Part shown: positions 9,176-17,183 of the stretch, in pieces
Position numbering within the stretch: the first letter of the stretch is position 1
Layout: every line of letters begins with the position of its first letter
NCBI RefSeq assembly: GCF_022213955.1
Contig: NZ_JAKNTW010000007.1
Span: 124,001-188,000, forward strand
DNA length: 64,000 bases
Direction of reading: 5' to 3'
DNA from: Dolomitihabitans soli
Lineage (GTDB): Bacteria; Actinomycetota; Actinomycetes; Streptosporangiales; Streptosporangiaceae
Notes under the pieces: generated by a model
Databases searched by the model: none
Told to the model about the DNA's origin: nothing
Seen by the model: the letters and a program-made list of their open reading frames with translations, nothing else
Made by a program: the position numbers and the translations under genes

Positions 9176-9711
9176 CCTTCTCGCCCGCCGTCAAGACCGC
9201 CCTCCGGCTCGCTCTGGGGCGCGTTCTGGGGGCGGGCGAGCAGCATGGTGCCCGGGCCCTGGGCGGCGCCCGGCCCGGCGTACACGCTGATGCCGTGCCC
9301 GTCGATCCCGCCGCCGCAGTGCGGGCAGGCGACCTGGGGGACGAAATCCCGGCCGCAGGCGTCGTGCACGAGCCGCACCGGCGGGCCGCCCGGCGGAGTC
9401 TTCCACTTGTCGCCCCACGCCATCAGCGTCAGCAGCGCGGGCACCACGTCGTGACCCGCCTCGGTGAGGTGGTACTCGAATCTGGGGGGTCGCTCCTGGT
9501 ACGGCACCCGCGCGAGGACGCCGGCCTCGACGAGGTGCTCCAGGCGCTGGGCCAGCAGGTTGCGCGAGATGCCGAGGTCCGCGCTCAGCTCGTCGAACCT
9601 GCGTAGCCCGAGGTAGACGTCGCGCAGGATCAGCGGAGTCCACCACTCCCCCAGAACGGTCAGCGTCTGGGCGATCGAACAGTGCATCTCGGCGAAGCGA
9701 TCCCTCGTCAT
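9172..9711 (-). CDS. HxlR-family winged-helix transcriptional regulator with zinc-ribbon-like tail
   Basis: 179-residue HxlR/MarR-type regulator. The DNA-binding region reads MHCSIAQTLTVLGEWWTPLILRDVYLGLRRFDEL followed by LGISRNLLAQRLEHLVEAGVLARVPY, which is the family signature. The C-terminal tail has CGRDFVPQVACPHCGG, giving three cysteines that could bind a metal or act as a redox switch. The ATG at 9711 with GGGGGGA just upstream is preferred; the frame is open further upstream but would cross the divergent gene. It is divergent from the SnoaL-like gene, and palindromes in the gap suggest it controls that gene and itself. Confidence 0.9.
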   Translation of the reverse strand: MTRDRFAEMHCSIAQTLTVLGEWWTPLILRDVYLGLRRFDELSADLGISRNLLAQRLEHLVEAGVLARVPYQERPPRFEYHLTEAGHDVVPALLTLMAWGDKWKTPPGGPPVRLVHDACGRDFVPQVACPHCGGGIDGHGISVYAGPGAAQGPGTMLLARPQNAPQSEPEGGLDGGREG

Positions 9712-9722
9712 CCCCCCAGCAT

Positions 9723-9772
9723 AGTCAGTTGACTTTATGAACTCACCTCTCCTACCGTCATGGGCGAGTTCA
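9723..9772. promoter_or_regulatory. Candidate HxlR operator dyads between divergent genes
   Basis: The 92-base gap between the HxlR gene and the divergent SnoaL-like gene carries a perfect short palindrome AGTCA-gt-TGACT (9723-9734) and a second inverted pair TGAACTC (9738-9744)/GAGTTCA (9766-9772). HxlR proteins usually bind as dimers to such dyads in the shared promoter region. The sites are seen; the assignment to this regulator is inference. Confidence 0.45.
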
Positions 9773-9803
9773 GAATCTGGATCCACTAATTCAGGGGGAA
9801 ACC

Positions 9804-10358
9804 ATGACGGCATCCGGACAGGCCACCGACCACGAGACCGAGGCGCTCGCTCGCGCGCGGGCGACCACGCTGCGCTACCGCACCGCGGCCGAGTCCTACG
9901 ATCTGGAGGCGATGCTGTCCACGCTCGCCCCCGGCGTGATCTTCCACTCACCGCTCACGGCGAGGGTCCGCTTCGAAGGGCCCGAGCAGGTGGGCGCTCT
10001 CCTGCGCGCCGCCATGCCGGCCATGACCGCCTACCGCTTCCAGCGCGACCTGGGCGACGAGCACACCCGGGTGCTGGTCGCCACCGCGACGGTGAAGGGC
10101 CACGACCTCCAGGAGACGATGCTGCTCGAGCTCGACGACGAGGCCCGGATCACCGAGATCACGATGTGGATGCGCCCGTTGCCCGCGATCACCGCCGCCA
10201 TGCTGGCCATCGGCCCCGGGCTCGCCCGGCTGGGCGGGCGCCCGATCCTGGCCGTCCTCGCCGCCGCGGCCATCAGGCCGCTGGCCTTCCTGACCCGGTT
10301 CGGCGACCGCACGCTGGTGCCGCTCATCGCCGATTCCCGGCGCGCGGGAACCCCCTGA
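9804..10358 (+). CDS. SnoaL-like/NTF2-fold protein
   Basis: 184 residues. Residues 12-125 look like a cone-shaped NTF2/SnoaL domain: RYRTAAESYDLEAMLSTLAPGVIFHSPLTARVRFEGPEQVGALLRA, then TVKGHDLQETMLLELDDEARITEITMWMRPLPAI. Such domains act as small isomerases, hydrolases or ligand-binding pockets. The C-terminal third has a hydrophobic alanine-rich stretch that could sit against the membrane. AGGGGGAA precedes the ATG. The stop overlaps a 15-base palindrome CCCCTGATTCAGGGG that may end transcription. Divergence from an HxlR regulator suggests inducible expression; substrate unknown. Confidence 0.8.
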   Translation: MTASGQATDHETEALARARATTLRYRTAAESYDLEAMLSTLAPGVIFHSPLTARVRFEGPEQVGALLRAAMPAMTAYRFQRDLGDEHTRVLVATATVKGHDLQETMLLELDDEARITEITMWMRPLPAITAAMLAIGPGLARLGGRPILAVLAAAAIRPLAFLTRFGDRTLVPLIADSRRAGTP

Positions 10359-10436
10359 TTCAGGGGCCTCCGGGCCCGCCAAAGTGATCACCTGAGGTTC
10401 TCGCGACAAAAAGCGCGATTGGATCACCCCATGTGT

Positions 10437-10463
10437 GGGAATCCATCCACGGTATCAAGCGTT
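10437..10463 (+). promoter_or_regulatory. Sigma-R-type promoter of rbpA
   Basis: GGGAAT (10437-10442), exactly 18 bases, then GTT (10461-10463): this is the consensus GGAAT-N18-GTT recognised by the thiol-oxidative-stress sigma factor SigR of Streptomyces and its relatives. It lies about 55 bases before the rbpA ATG. rbpA is an established SigR target in Streptomyces coelicolor, so the match is expected and strong. Confidence 0.8.
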
Positions 10464-10517
10464 GTACGCCGTGGGAGACAGACCCCTCACGACGGGGCCC
10501 TCAGGAGGCATTGAAAC

Positions 10518-10862
10518 ATGGGCGAGCGTGCGCTTCGCGGTACTCGGCTCGGCGCCACGAGCTACGAGAACGACCGCAACACCGATCTGGCTCCGCGCCA
10601 GGAGGTGTCCTACACCTGCCCGAAGGGCCATCACTTCGACGTGCCACTTGCCGCCGAGGCCGAGATTCCCGCGACGTGGGAGTGCCGCAGCTGCGGTGCC
10701 GTCGGGGTGCGGGTCGACGGCGAGCTGCCGCAGACCAAGAAGTTGAAGCCCCCGAGGACACACTGGGACATGCTGCTGGAACGGCGCACCATAGAAGATC
10801 TGGAAGAGGTGCTCAACGAGCGACTGGCGATCCTGCGCGCCCAGCGCCGCAAGAGCGCCTGA
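10518..10862 (+). CDS. rbpA: RNA polymerase-binding protein RbpA
   Basis: 114-residue RbpA, the actinobacteria-specific factor that binds the housekeeping sigma factor and RNA polymerase and stabilises open complexes. Visible: the N-terminal tail GERALRGTRLGATSYENDRN, a core with C34, H38 and the C56-x2-C59 pair (WECRSCG), the basic linker KKLKPPRTHWDMLLERR and the C-terminal sigma-interaction helix TIEDLEEVLNERLAILRAQR. TCAGGAGG-like sequence precedes the ATG. A SigR-type promoter upstream and an inverted-repeat terminator downstream indicate a single-gene transcript. Confidence 0.97.
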   Translation: MGERALRGTRLGATSYENDRNTDLAPRQEVSYTCPKGHHFDVPLAAEAEIPATWECRSCGAVGVRVDGELPQTKKLKPPRTHWDMLLERRTIEDLEEVLNERLAILRAQRRKSA

Positions 10863-10873
10863 CCCGACCACCT

Positions 10874-10912
10874 GACGCCCTCGGCGCCGCCCAACACGGC
10901 ACCGGGGGCGTC
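10874..10912 (+). terminator. Terminator hairpin after rbpA
   Basis: Stem 10874-10889 pairs with 10897-10912 over 16 bases with two G-U wobbles and a 7-base loop. It begins 11 bases after the rbpA stop. No U-run follows, as is common for actinobacterial terminators. Confidence 0.7.
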
Positions 10913-11079
10913 GTCATGCCCGCCCCTCTCGCGGTCGAGCGGCCGCGCTCGCCGCGGTACCGATCAGCTGATCAGTGGTCGGACAGCGGCCCTGCCGATC
11001 GCCGCGGGCGGGACGGCAGCACCGCCCGAGAAGCCCGGCGACGAACGGCAGCGGGCCGCGCGACTTCGGCCGAAGCCGG

Positions 11080-11610
11080 TCACAGCTCCTTGCGCACCGG
11101 CGGGCGGGGGTCGTCCTGGCGCGGCTCCTCGCGGATGACCTGCCCGTGGATGACCGGGCCCCGGCCGTCGGGGGCGACCGGTCCCGGCGCACCGAACGGG
11201 TGCCCCCCGAACGGCGTGCCGAGCGGGGACGGCTGGTCGGCCAGCCTCCGCAGCCGCCTGGCGAGCAGCCGGGCGCCGAGCCCGCGCACCAGGGGGCGGG
11301 TGAACGGCAACAGCATGGCCAGACCGGCCAGGTCGGTCAGGACGCCGGGGACGATCAGCAGCAGTCCGCCCGCCATCGTCATCGCGCCGCCGCCGAGCTC
11401 CCGCTCCGGCATCTGCCCGGTCTGCACCGACTCGCGCAGGATCGCCAGCGCCCGCCGCCCCTCCCGGCGCACCAGCCATCCGCCGAGCAGCGCGCCGGCC
11501 AGCAACAGGCCGATGACCGCCAGGCCGCCTGCGGCCTGGCCCACCTGGACGAGGATCCAGATCTCCAGCACGGGGACCAGCAGGAACCCAAGGAACACCA
11601 GTAGGCGCAT
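11080..11610 (-). CDS. fxsA: FxsA family membrane protein
   Basis: 176-residue cytoplasmic-membrane protein of the FxsA family (FxsA overproduction in E. coli relieves phage T7 exclusion by F plasmid; the normal role is unknown). MRLLVFLGFLLVPVLEIWILVQVGQ is the typical opening, followed by a helix LAVIGLLLAGALLGGWLVRREGRRAL and a GGLLLIVPGVLTDLAGLAMLLPFTRPLV segment. The C-terminal 50 residues are a proline-rich hydrophilic tail. The ATG at 11610 is chosen because GAGGAAGAG sits just upstream; a GTG five codons earlier lacks this spacing. It follows ppm1 by 64 bases and may belong to the lnt-ppm1 transcript. Confidence 0.9.
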   Translation of the reverse strand: MRLLVFLGFLLVPVLEIWILVQVGQAAGGLAVIGLLLAGALLGGWLVRREGRRALAILRESVQTGQMPERELGGGAMTMAGGLLLIVPGVLTDLAGLAMLLPFTRPLVRGLGARLLARRLRRLADQPSPLGTPFGGHPFGAPGPVAPDGRGPVIHGQVIREEPRQDDPRPPVRKEL

Positions 11611-11674
11611 CTCTTCCTCAATCACGCGGCGAGCCGTACACCGTGCACAACGCCCGGAGGCGGCGGCGCGTTCC

Positions 11675-12421
11675 TCAGCGGGTGCGACGGAAACGGCGGG
11701 GCAGGCCGGTGACGCCCCAGACGGTGATCCGCCACAGGGCCTCGGCCACTATGCCCCTGCTCATCTTGCTCGCTCCGACGGTGCGGTCGACGAAGGTGAT
11801 GGGGACCTCGGCGACCCGCAGGCCGTGCCGTACGGTGCGCATCGTGAGGTCGACCTGGAAGCAGTAGCCCTGCGACTCCACGTCGTCGAGGCCGATCTTC
11901 TCCAGGGCGGCGGCACGGTAGGCGCGGAAGCCCGCCGTCGAGTCGCGGACCGGGACCCCGAGCGCCATCCGGGTGTAGATGTTGGCGCCGCGGGACAGGA
12001 ACTCCCGCGAGGTCGGCCAGTTGACGACCTTGCCGCCGGGCACCCAGCGCGAGCCGATCGCCAGGTCGGCGCCGTCGGCCAGCGCGTCGAACAGCTTGGG
12101 CAGCTCCTCGGGCTGGTGCGAGCCGTCCGCGTCCATCTCGACCAGGACGTCGTAGCCCTGCTCCATCCCCCACCGGAAGCCGGCGATGTAGGCGGCGCCC
12201 AGGCCCTTCTTGCCGGGCCGGTGCAGCACGTGGACGTGGTCGTCGTCCGCGGCGAGCGCGTCGGCGATCTCGCCGGTGCCGTCCGGGCTGTTGTCGTCGG
12301 CGATCAGCAGGTGCGCCTCGGGCACGGCCTCCCGCACCCGTGCGGTGATCACGGGCAGGCTGTCACGCTCGTTGTACGTCGGGACGATGACGAGCACCCG
12401 GCCCGGCGTCCGCTCCATCAT
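11675..12421 (-). CDS. ppm1: Polyprenol monophosphomannose synthase (Ppm1/DPM1-type GT2)
   Basis: 248-residue GT-A glycosyltransferase family 2 enzyme that transfers mannose from GDP-mannose to polyprenyl phosphate, making the lipid donor for lipoglycan synthesis and protein O-mannosylation. Motifs: nucleotide-binding VIVPTYNERDSLP, DDNSPDGTGEIAD near residue 42, and the metal-binding D97-A-D99 in VEMDADGSHQ. RSTAGFRAYRAAALE-like and SQGYCFQVDLT motifs match DPM1 enzymes. It is a stand-alone catalytic domain without the C-terminal membrane module. It starts four bases inside the end of lnt; in mycobacteria the two functions are fused or adjacent, which supports both calls. Confidence 0.94.
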   Translation of the reverse strand: MMERTPGRVLVIVPTYNERDSLPVITARVREAVPEAHLLIADDNSPDGTGEIADALAADDDHVHVLHRPGKKGLGAAYIAGFRWGMEQGYDVLVEMDADGSHQPEELPKLFDALADGADLAIGSRWVPGGKVVNWPTSREFLSRGANIYTRMALGVPVRDSTAGFRAYRAAALEKIGLDDVESQGYCFQVDLTMRTVRHGLRVAEVPITFVDRTVGASKMSRGIVAEALWRITVWGVTGLPRRFRRTR

Positions 12422-14067
12422 GAATCCCCGCCCTCACTTCGGTCCACCGGGCGGCGCCTCCTGCCCTGCCAGGCGGCGGCGGCCACCGCACCCGCGCTCA
12501 CCAGTATCAATGCCCACTCGGGCACCGCTCCGACCCTGGTGGCGACGGTCTGCTCGGTGCGGATCGGCACGGTCACGACGGTCATGTCGTCGACGAGCTC
12601 CTGCGTGCTCCAGGCCACCCGTCCTTCGGGGGTGACATAGGACGATATTCCGGTGATTGCGGCGGTGATCACTGGTCGATTGTGCTCCACTGCCCGCAAT
12701 TTGGACATGGCCAGCTGCTGCGGCCCCAGGTTGGTCGTGGCGTAGGTGGCGATGTTGGTCTGTACGGCGAGCGGCGTGGCCCCGGTGCGCACCGTGTCGC
12801 GGACCACCCCGTCGTAGCCGATCTCGTAGCAGTTGACCGCGCCGACCGTGACCGGCCCCATCCGCAGGTCGCCGTCGCGGGTGCCCGGCACGGACTGCCT
12901 GCCCACCAGGTTGGCCCGTTCGAACAGCGCGAGCACGATCTCCTTGAACGGGGTGAACTCCCCGAACGGGACGAGCTGCTGCTTGTCGTAGTAGGCGCCG
13001 GGCCCGGTGGCGGGATCCCACACCAGGCTCCTGGTCGCCCGGTGCTCGTCGCCGATCGCGACCACGGCGCCCACCAGGACGGGCACGCCGATGTCCTTGA
13101 CCGCCTCGTCGATGGCCCGGTGGGCGAACTCGTTGCGGTAGGGGTCGATGTCGGTGGAGTTCTCCGGCAGCACGACGAGGTCGGGCTTGGCCAGGGTGCC
13201 CGCGCGCACGGCCCGCGCCATCTCGTGGACCTTGGCGGTGTGGTTGCGCAGCACGACGGCGGGCTCGTCGCCCAGCGGGTGCAGCCCTCTGCCGGGCACG
13301 TTGCCCTGCACGATGCCGACGACGACGCTCTTGCCCTCGTCGCCGTGGCCGGGGATCGCGAAGGCCAGCGCCGGCAGCGCGAGCGCCCCGGCCAGGGACA
13401 GCGCCACGAACGGCGCCGAGGCCCGCCACCCGCCCCGCCGAGCCCGGGGACCTCCCGCCCACCGCACGGCCGGCAGCGCGAGCAGGCAGCCGCACAGCAC
13501 GACGGCGAAGGTCACCAGCGGTGCGCCGCCGAGCGACGCGTACGGCGTCAGCGGCGACTCGCCCTGGCTGAAGGCGACCCGCGCCCACGGGAATCCGCCG
13601 ACCGGGAAGATCCCGCGCGCCCACTCGGCCGTGACCCACAGCGCGGCGGTCCACAACGGCCACAGAGGGAGCCGGAGCACGAGGGCGGTGCAGAGGCCGA
13701 GCGCGGCGTGAAAGAGGCTCTCGACGGCGATCAGGCCCAGCCAGGCGTCAACGCCGACGGGGCGCACCCACGCGAGCGCGGGGAGCAGGAACACCGCCCC
13801 GCCCAGATAGCCCAGCCACAGCGCTCTGCGCGGGCGGCAGCCGTACACCGACAGGGTGAGCAGGGCCGCCCCGATCGGCGCCAGGAACCAGGCGTCGATG
13901 GGCGGGAAGGCGAGGAACAGCGCCACTCCCCCGGCGAGCGCGGCGGCGATCCGTCCCGCCAGGACCCGTTTGCCGTCCTTGGCAGGCGGCACGCCGGCGG
14001 GCGTGCCCTCCGGTGAAGGTTCGGCGGCCGCCGCGGCCACCGGCACACTGATCTTGTCCTGGACCAC
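12418..14067 (-). CDS. lnt: Apolipoprotein N-acyltransferase
   Basis: 549-residue integral membrane enzyme that adds the third acyl chain to the N-terminal cysteine of lipoproteins. The first half has about seven membrane helices beginning VLAGRIAAALAGGVALFLAFPP; the second half is a carbon-nitrogen hydrolase domain with the Glu-Lys-Cys triad visible as LVVLPENSTDID (about residue 300), YYDKQQLVPFGEFTP and GAVNCYEIGYD. A final C-terminal helix precedes the stop. The 30-residue alanine/proline-rich N-terminus is longer than usual. Overlap with ppm1 (ATGA) indicates an operon linking lipoprotein maturation with mannosylation precursors. Confidence 0.95.
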   Translation of the reverse strand: MVQDKISVPVAAAAAEPSPEGTPAGVPPAKDGKRVLAGRIAAALAGGVALFLAFPPIDAWFLAPIGAALLTLSVYGCRPRRALWLGYLGGAVFLLPALAWVRPVGVDAWLGLIAVESLFHAALGLCTALVLRLPLWPLWTAALWVTAEWARGIFPVGGFPWARVAFSQGESPLTPYASLGGAPLVTFAVVLCGCLLALPAVRWAGGPRARRGGWRASAPFVALSLAGALALPALAFAIPGHGDEGKSVVVGIVQGNVPGRGLHPLGDEPAVVLRNHTAKVHEMARAVRAGTLAKPDLVVLPENSTDIDPYRNEFAHRAIDEAVKDIGVPVLVGAVVAIGDEHRATRSLVWDPATGPGAYYDKQQLVPFGEFTPFKEIVLALFERANLVGRQSVPGTRDGDLRMGPVTVGAVNCYEIGYDGVVRDTVRTGATPLAVQTNIATYATTNLGPQQLAMSKLRAVEHNRPVITAAITGISSYVTPEGRVAWSTQELVDDMTVVTVPIRTEQTVATRVGAVPEWALILVSAGAVAAAAWQGRRRRPVDRSEGGDS

Positions 14068-14698
14068 GGGACGGGGCTCTCCTTGCGCTCAACTGGCTCG
14101 GAGCCCACCTTCGCACGCTCCGACCGTATTCCCGAAACGCTACCGCCCCGTCCCGCCCACCCCCAACGCAACAAGCCGGTGCCGATCACAAGCCCTGGCC
14201 GCGAGCGGGCCAAGATCGCCTTTGCGTAAGCGGCTCAGCGCGAACGTCTGCGGGCGGCGGCACGAGGGACACAGACGGGTGGCCTCCGTGGCGGACGGTT
14301 CGCCACGGGGGCCACCCGGCACGTGCGGTGACCGGCACGGAACGGGAAGAGGGCCCGGAAACCCTTCGGACCGGATCCGTCCCGTCGGCGGCGAGCGCGG
14401 AATTCCGTTGTCTACTGGGCGTCCGGGCCCGTCCCGGGTCCAACCCCCCGCCCGGCTGGGGTGCCCCGACCCGACGGATCACCGGCCCTGCGCCTGGCTG
14501 TACGGACGAAGTCACGCTCCGTCACGGGCGCAGGATCCGACGATGTCGACGACGGCCAACCGGCCAGTCCCGTGCTGGACTGGGCAGCAAACTACCGACC
14601 TCAGCTCAGATGTCAACCGTGTCCCGATCAGCGGCGACATCAAGTTTTCGCAGCTAGGACATGTCCCCGCAGCGTGGCTCAATGCCGCAGATGTCATG
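14068..14698. other. Non-coding gap between lnt and helR containing a long hairpin
   Basis: 630 bases with no convincing gene. The notable structure is an 18-base stem at 14276-14293 pairing with 14301-14318 (one G-U) around a 7-base loop; it lies 380 bases beyond the helR stop and 210 bases upstream of lnt, so it probably terminates transcription arriving from helR or from the opposite side. A 60-codon frame (14140-14322, minus) with a CxxC motif overlaps the hairpin but has atypical third-position bases. Confidence 0.5.
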
Positions 14699-16939
14699 TC
14701 ACGGCGAGCGGGGGGAAAGTCGGGAAAGCGCGGCCGGCAAGGGCCCCGTGTGGACCACGCCGAGCCTCTGCGTGGCCCGGGTGAGCGCCACGTAAAGATC
14801 GCTTGGCCCGCGCGGGGACTCTTCGAGGATCAGCGCGGGCTCCACCACGATCACCGCGTCGAACTCCAGTCCCTTGGCGTCGGCGACGGCGAGCACGGCC
14901 GCCGGCGAGTCGAGCGCCGCCGCGCCCGGCCCGGCCACCGCGCCCTCGACGGCGGCGGTCACCGCCGCGCCGACCTCCCCGGCGAGCGAGGCGGGCACGA
15001 GCACCGCCAACCGGCCGCCCTCGATCATCTCCGCCCTGACCACCTCGCCGACGGACTCCGTGAGCGAGGTCACTCTCAGCGACCAGGGGTGCTCGGTGGT
15101 GTCGCGGACCGAGTCCGGGGCGGTGAGCGCGGGGTCGACCAGCTTGAGCACGTCCGCGGCGACGGCCATCAGCTCACCAGGGGTGCGGTAGTTGACGGTG
15201 AGCGTCTCCTCCCGGTGGCGGCCCTGCACATAGGGCCGCAGCACCTCGTCCCAGGAACGCGGACCGGCGGCGAGGCCGGTCTGGGCGATGTCCCCGACCA
15301 CCGTCATCGCCCTGGCGGGAGCGCGCCGCATGAGGGTGCGCCACGCCATCGGCGTCAGCTCCTGCGCCTCGTCGACGATCACGTAGCCGAAGGACCAGGT
15401 CCGGTCGGCGGCGGCGCGCTCGGCGGTGGTGAGGTACGCGTCGCCGCCGCGGTGCCTGGCGGCGAACCGCTCGGCGTCCATCACGTCGGCGATGCCGGTC
15501 ATCTCCAGCACCTCCTTGGCGTACTTCAGCTCCAGCTCGCGCTCCTCCCGCTCGGCGCTCTGGCTCGCCGCCCGCTCCTCCTCCGCCATCCACGCGCTGG
15601 CCCGCAGCACGTGCTCGTCGATCTCGCCGAGCAGTTCGGCCGCCTCGTCGAGGAGCGGCACGTCGGACTCGGTCCACCACTCCCCGCCGCCACGCGGCGG
15701 GTCGCGGCGCAGCAGCGAGCGCTCGTGGGACGTCAGGCCGGCCGCGGCGCGGTCGAGGCGCTCGGCGGAGGTGTAGAGGCCGATGAGGAGTTGCTGCGGG
15801 GTGAGATAGGGCCACAGCCGGTTCAGCGCGGTGCGCACCGCGGGTTCGGTGCGCAACTCCTCGCGGATGTCGGCCAGCTCGTCCTCCTCGATCGCTCCCC
15901 GGCCGAGCCGCCGGGCCGACTGCCGGGCCAGGGCGTTCAGCAGGTGGCGGACGAAGGGGGCGCGGGCCTGGTTGTGCGGGCGGCGCGAGCGGGCCGCCTT
16001 GTTCCGGGCCGCCTCGCAGGTGCGCTGGTCGAGGGTGAGCGTGTGGTCGCTCAGCTTGATCTCGATCGGCTTGCGCGGCATCCGCTGCCTGTCCCGTACG
16101 GCACGGGCCACGACCTCGGCCATCCGGGCGTCTCCCTTGACGGCGGCGACGTCGGCGGGGTCCCGGGCGGTGGCGGTGAGGCCGGGGTAGAGCTCGCCGA
16201 CGGTGGACAGCAGCACGTCGGTCTCGCCCAGGGAGGGCAGCACCTGCTCGATGTAGCGCAGGAAGGTCAGGTTGGGGCCGAGGATGAGCACGCCGCGCCG
16301 GGCGAGCTTGTCGCGGTGGGTGTAGAGCAGATAGGCGGCGCGATGCAGGGCGACGACGGTCTTGCCGGTGCCGGGACCGCCCTGGACCACCAGGACGCCG
16401 CTCAGGTCGGAGCGGATGACCCGGTCCTGCTCGGCCTGGATGGTGGCCACGATGTCGCGCATCCGGCCGGTGCGCCTGGCGTCGAGCGAGGCGAGCAGGG
16501 CCGCCTCGCCGTTGAGGGTGGCGCGGTCGGCGTCGGCGAGGCCGTCGAGGTCGAGCAGGTCGTCGTCGACGCCGACCACCCGTCTGGCCCTGGTCTGCAG
16601 GTGCCTCCGCCTGGTGACGCCCATCGGCGAGGCCGGGGTGGCGCGGTAGAAGGGCTGCGCCACCGGGGCCCGCCAGTCGATCATCAGGCGGTCCTCGTCG
16701 TCGGACAGCCCGATGCGGCCGATGTAGAGGGAGGTGTGGTCGGCGTGGTCGAGCCTGCCGAAGCACAGGCCGTTCTCCACCGCCCACAGCCGGGCCAGCC
16801 GCTGGGTGTACATCTCCGTGAACGAGTCGCGTTCGATGACGTTCTGGCGGGTGCCCTTCCCTCCCTGGGCGAGCACGCCGTCGAGTTGCCGCTGGGTGTG
16901 CTCGCGCAGCGCGTCAAGCCGGTCGTAGAGCCGCGACAC
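14699..16939 (-). CDS. helR: HelD/HelR-type RNA polymerase recycling ATPase (UvrD-like superfamily 1 helicase fold)
   Basis: At least 746 residues. UvrD-like motor with Walker A GGPGTGKT at 187-194, Walker B VIVDEAQELTPMAWRTLMRR, motif III VVGDIAQTG and the C-terminal VALTRATQRLGVVHTG. The N-terminal SRLYDRLDALREHTQRQLDGVL helix is the secondary-channel arm of HelD proteins, which pull stalled RNA polymerase off DNA. It resembles the HelR branch, members of which displace rifamycins from the polymerase; the loop that does this cannot be verified here and no rifamycin-associated element is visible upstream. The start is uncertain: GTG at 16939 cuts into the conserved ELAKEQDFVSRLYDRL helix, and in-frame ATT at 17005 with GGAG six bases before it is the only alternative. 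Confidence 0.85.
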   Translation of the reverse strand: MSRLYDRLDALREHTQRQLDGVLAQGGKGTRQNVIERDSFTEMYTQRLARLWAVENGLCFGRLDHADHTSLYIGRIGLSDDEDRLMIDWRAPVAQPFYRATPASPMGVTRRRHLQTRARRVVGVDDDLLDLDGLADADRATLNGEAALLASLDARRTGRMRDIVATIQAEQDRVIRSDLSGVLVVQGGPGTGKTVVALHRAAYLLYTHRDKLARRGVLILGPNLTFLRYIEQVLPSLGETDVLLSTVGELYPGLTATARDPADVAAVKGDARMAEVVARAVRDRQRMPRKPIEIKLSDHTLTLDQRTCEAARNKAARSRRPHNQARAPFVRHLLNALARQSARRLGRGAIEEDELADIREELRTEPAVRTALNRLWPYLTPQQLLIGLYTSAERLDRAAAGLTSHERSLLRRDPPRGGGEWWTESDVPLLDEAAELLGEIDEHVLRASAWMAEEERAASQSAEREERELELKYAKEVLEMTGIADVMDAERFAARHRGGDAYLTTAERAAADRTWSFGYVIVDEAQELTPMAWRTLMRRAPARAMTVVGDIAQTGLAAGPRSWDEVLRPYVQGRHREETLTVNYRTPGELMAVAADVLKLVDPALTAPDSVRDTTEHPWSLRVTSLTESVGEVVRAEMIEGGRLAVLVPASLAGEVGAAVTAAVEGAVAGPGAAALDSPAAVLAVADAKGLEFDAVIVVEPALILEESPRGPSDLYVALTRATQRLGVVHTGPLPAALSRLSPRSP

Positions 16940-17132
16940 GAAGTCCTGCTCTTTGGCGAGCTCGGTTTGACGCCGGGCCGCCGCTCCACTAGTATTTGTG
17001 TTAATGGGACACTCCGGGCCATTTTTGTGTTTCTAACGACAAAGCAGAGTATCAGGTCCGTTGAGAACTCCGTCATCATCTCATGCCGCACACGGTCGCC
17101 GCGTTGCCCGGGCGACGGTTAGACTCGGGCGA

Positions 17133-17151
17133 GTTAGGAAACTTTCCTAAC
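17133..17151. promoter_or_regulatory. ROK-type operator, perfect 19-base palindrome
   Basis: GTTAGGAAACTTTCCTAAC, a perfect dyad except for its single central base, 33 bases before the chosen ROK start and between it and the divergent helR. The 17-base core TTAGGAAACTTTCCTAA recurs at 22017. Dyads of this kind are frequent before ROK regulators and glycan genes in actinobacteria (recollection, not a search), so autoregulation is likely. Confidence 0.75.
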
Positions 17152-17183
17152 TCCATGACGCGACCATTCGAAGGGTGCGGATC

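Noticed and set aside
14140-14322. Short minus-strand ORF with a CPSCRRP zinc-knuckle-like motif
   Set aside because: It overlaps an 18-bp hairpin, has no ribosome-binding site and contains codons rare in this genome (TTA, AAA, CTT).
13856-17122. A 1088-codon plus-strand open frame antisense to lnt and helR
   Set aside because: It is the mirror of high-GC coding on the other strand, has no domain or ribosome-binding site, and crosses two well-supported minus-strand genes.
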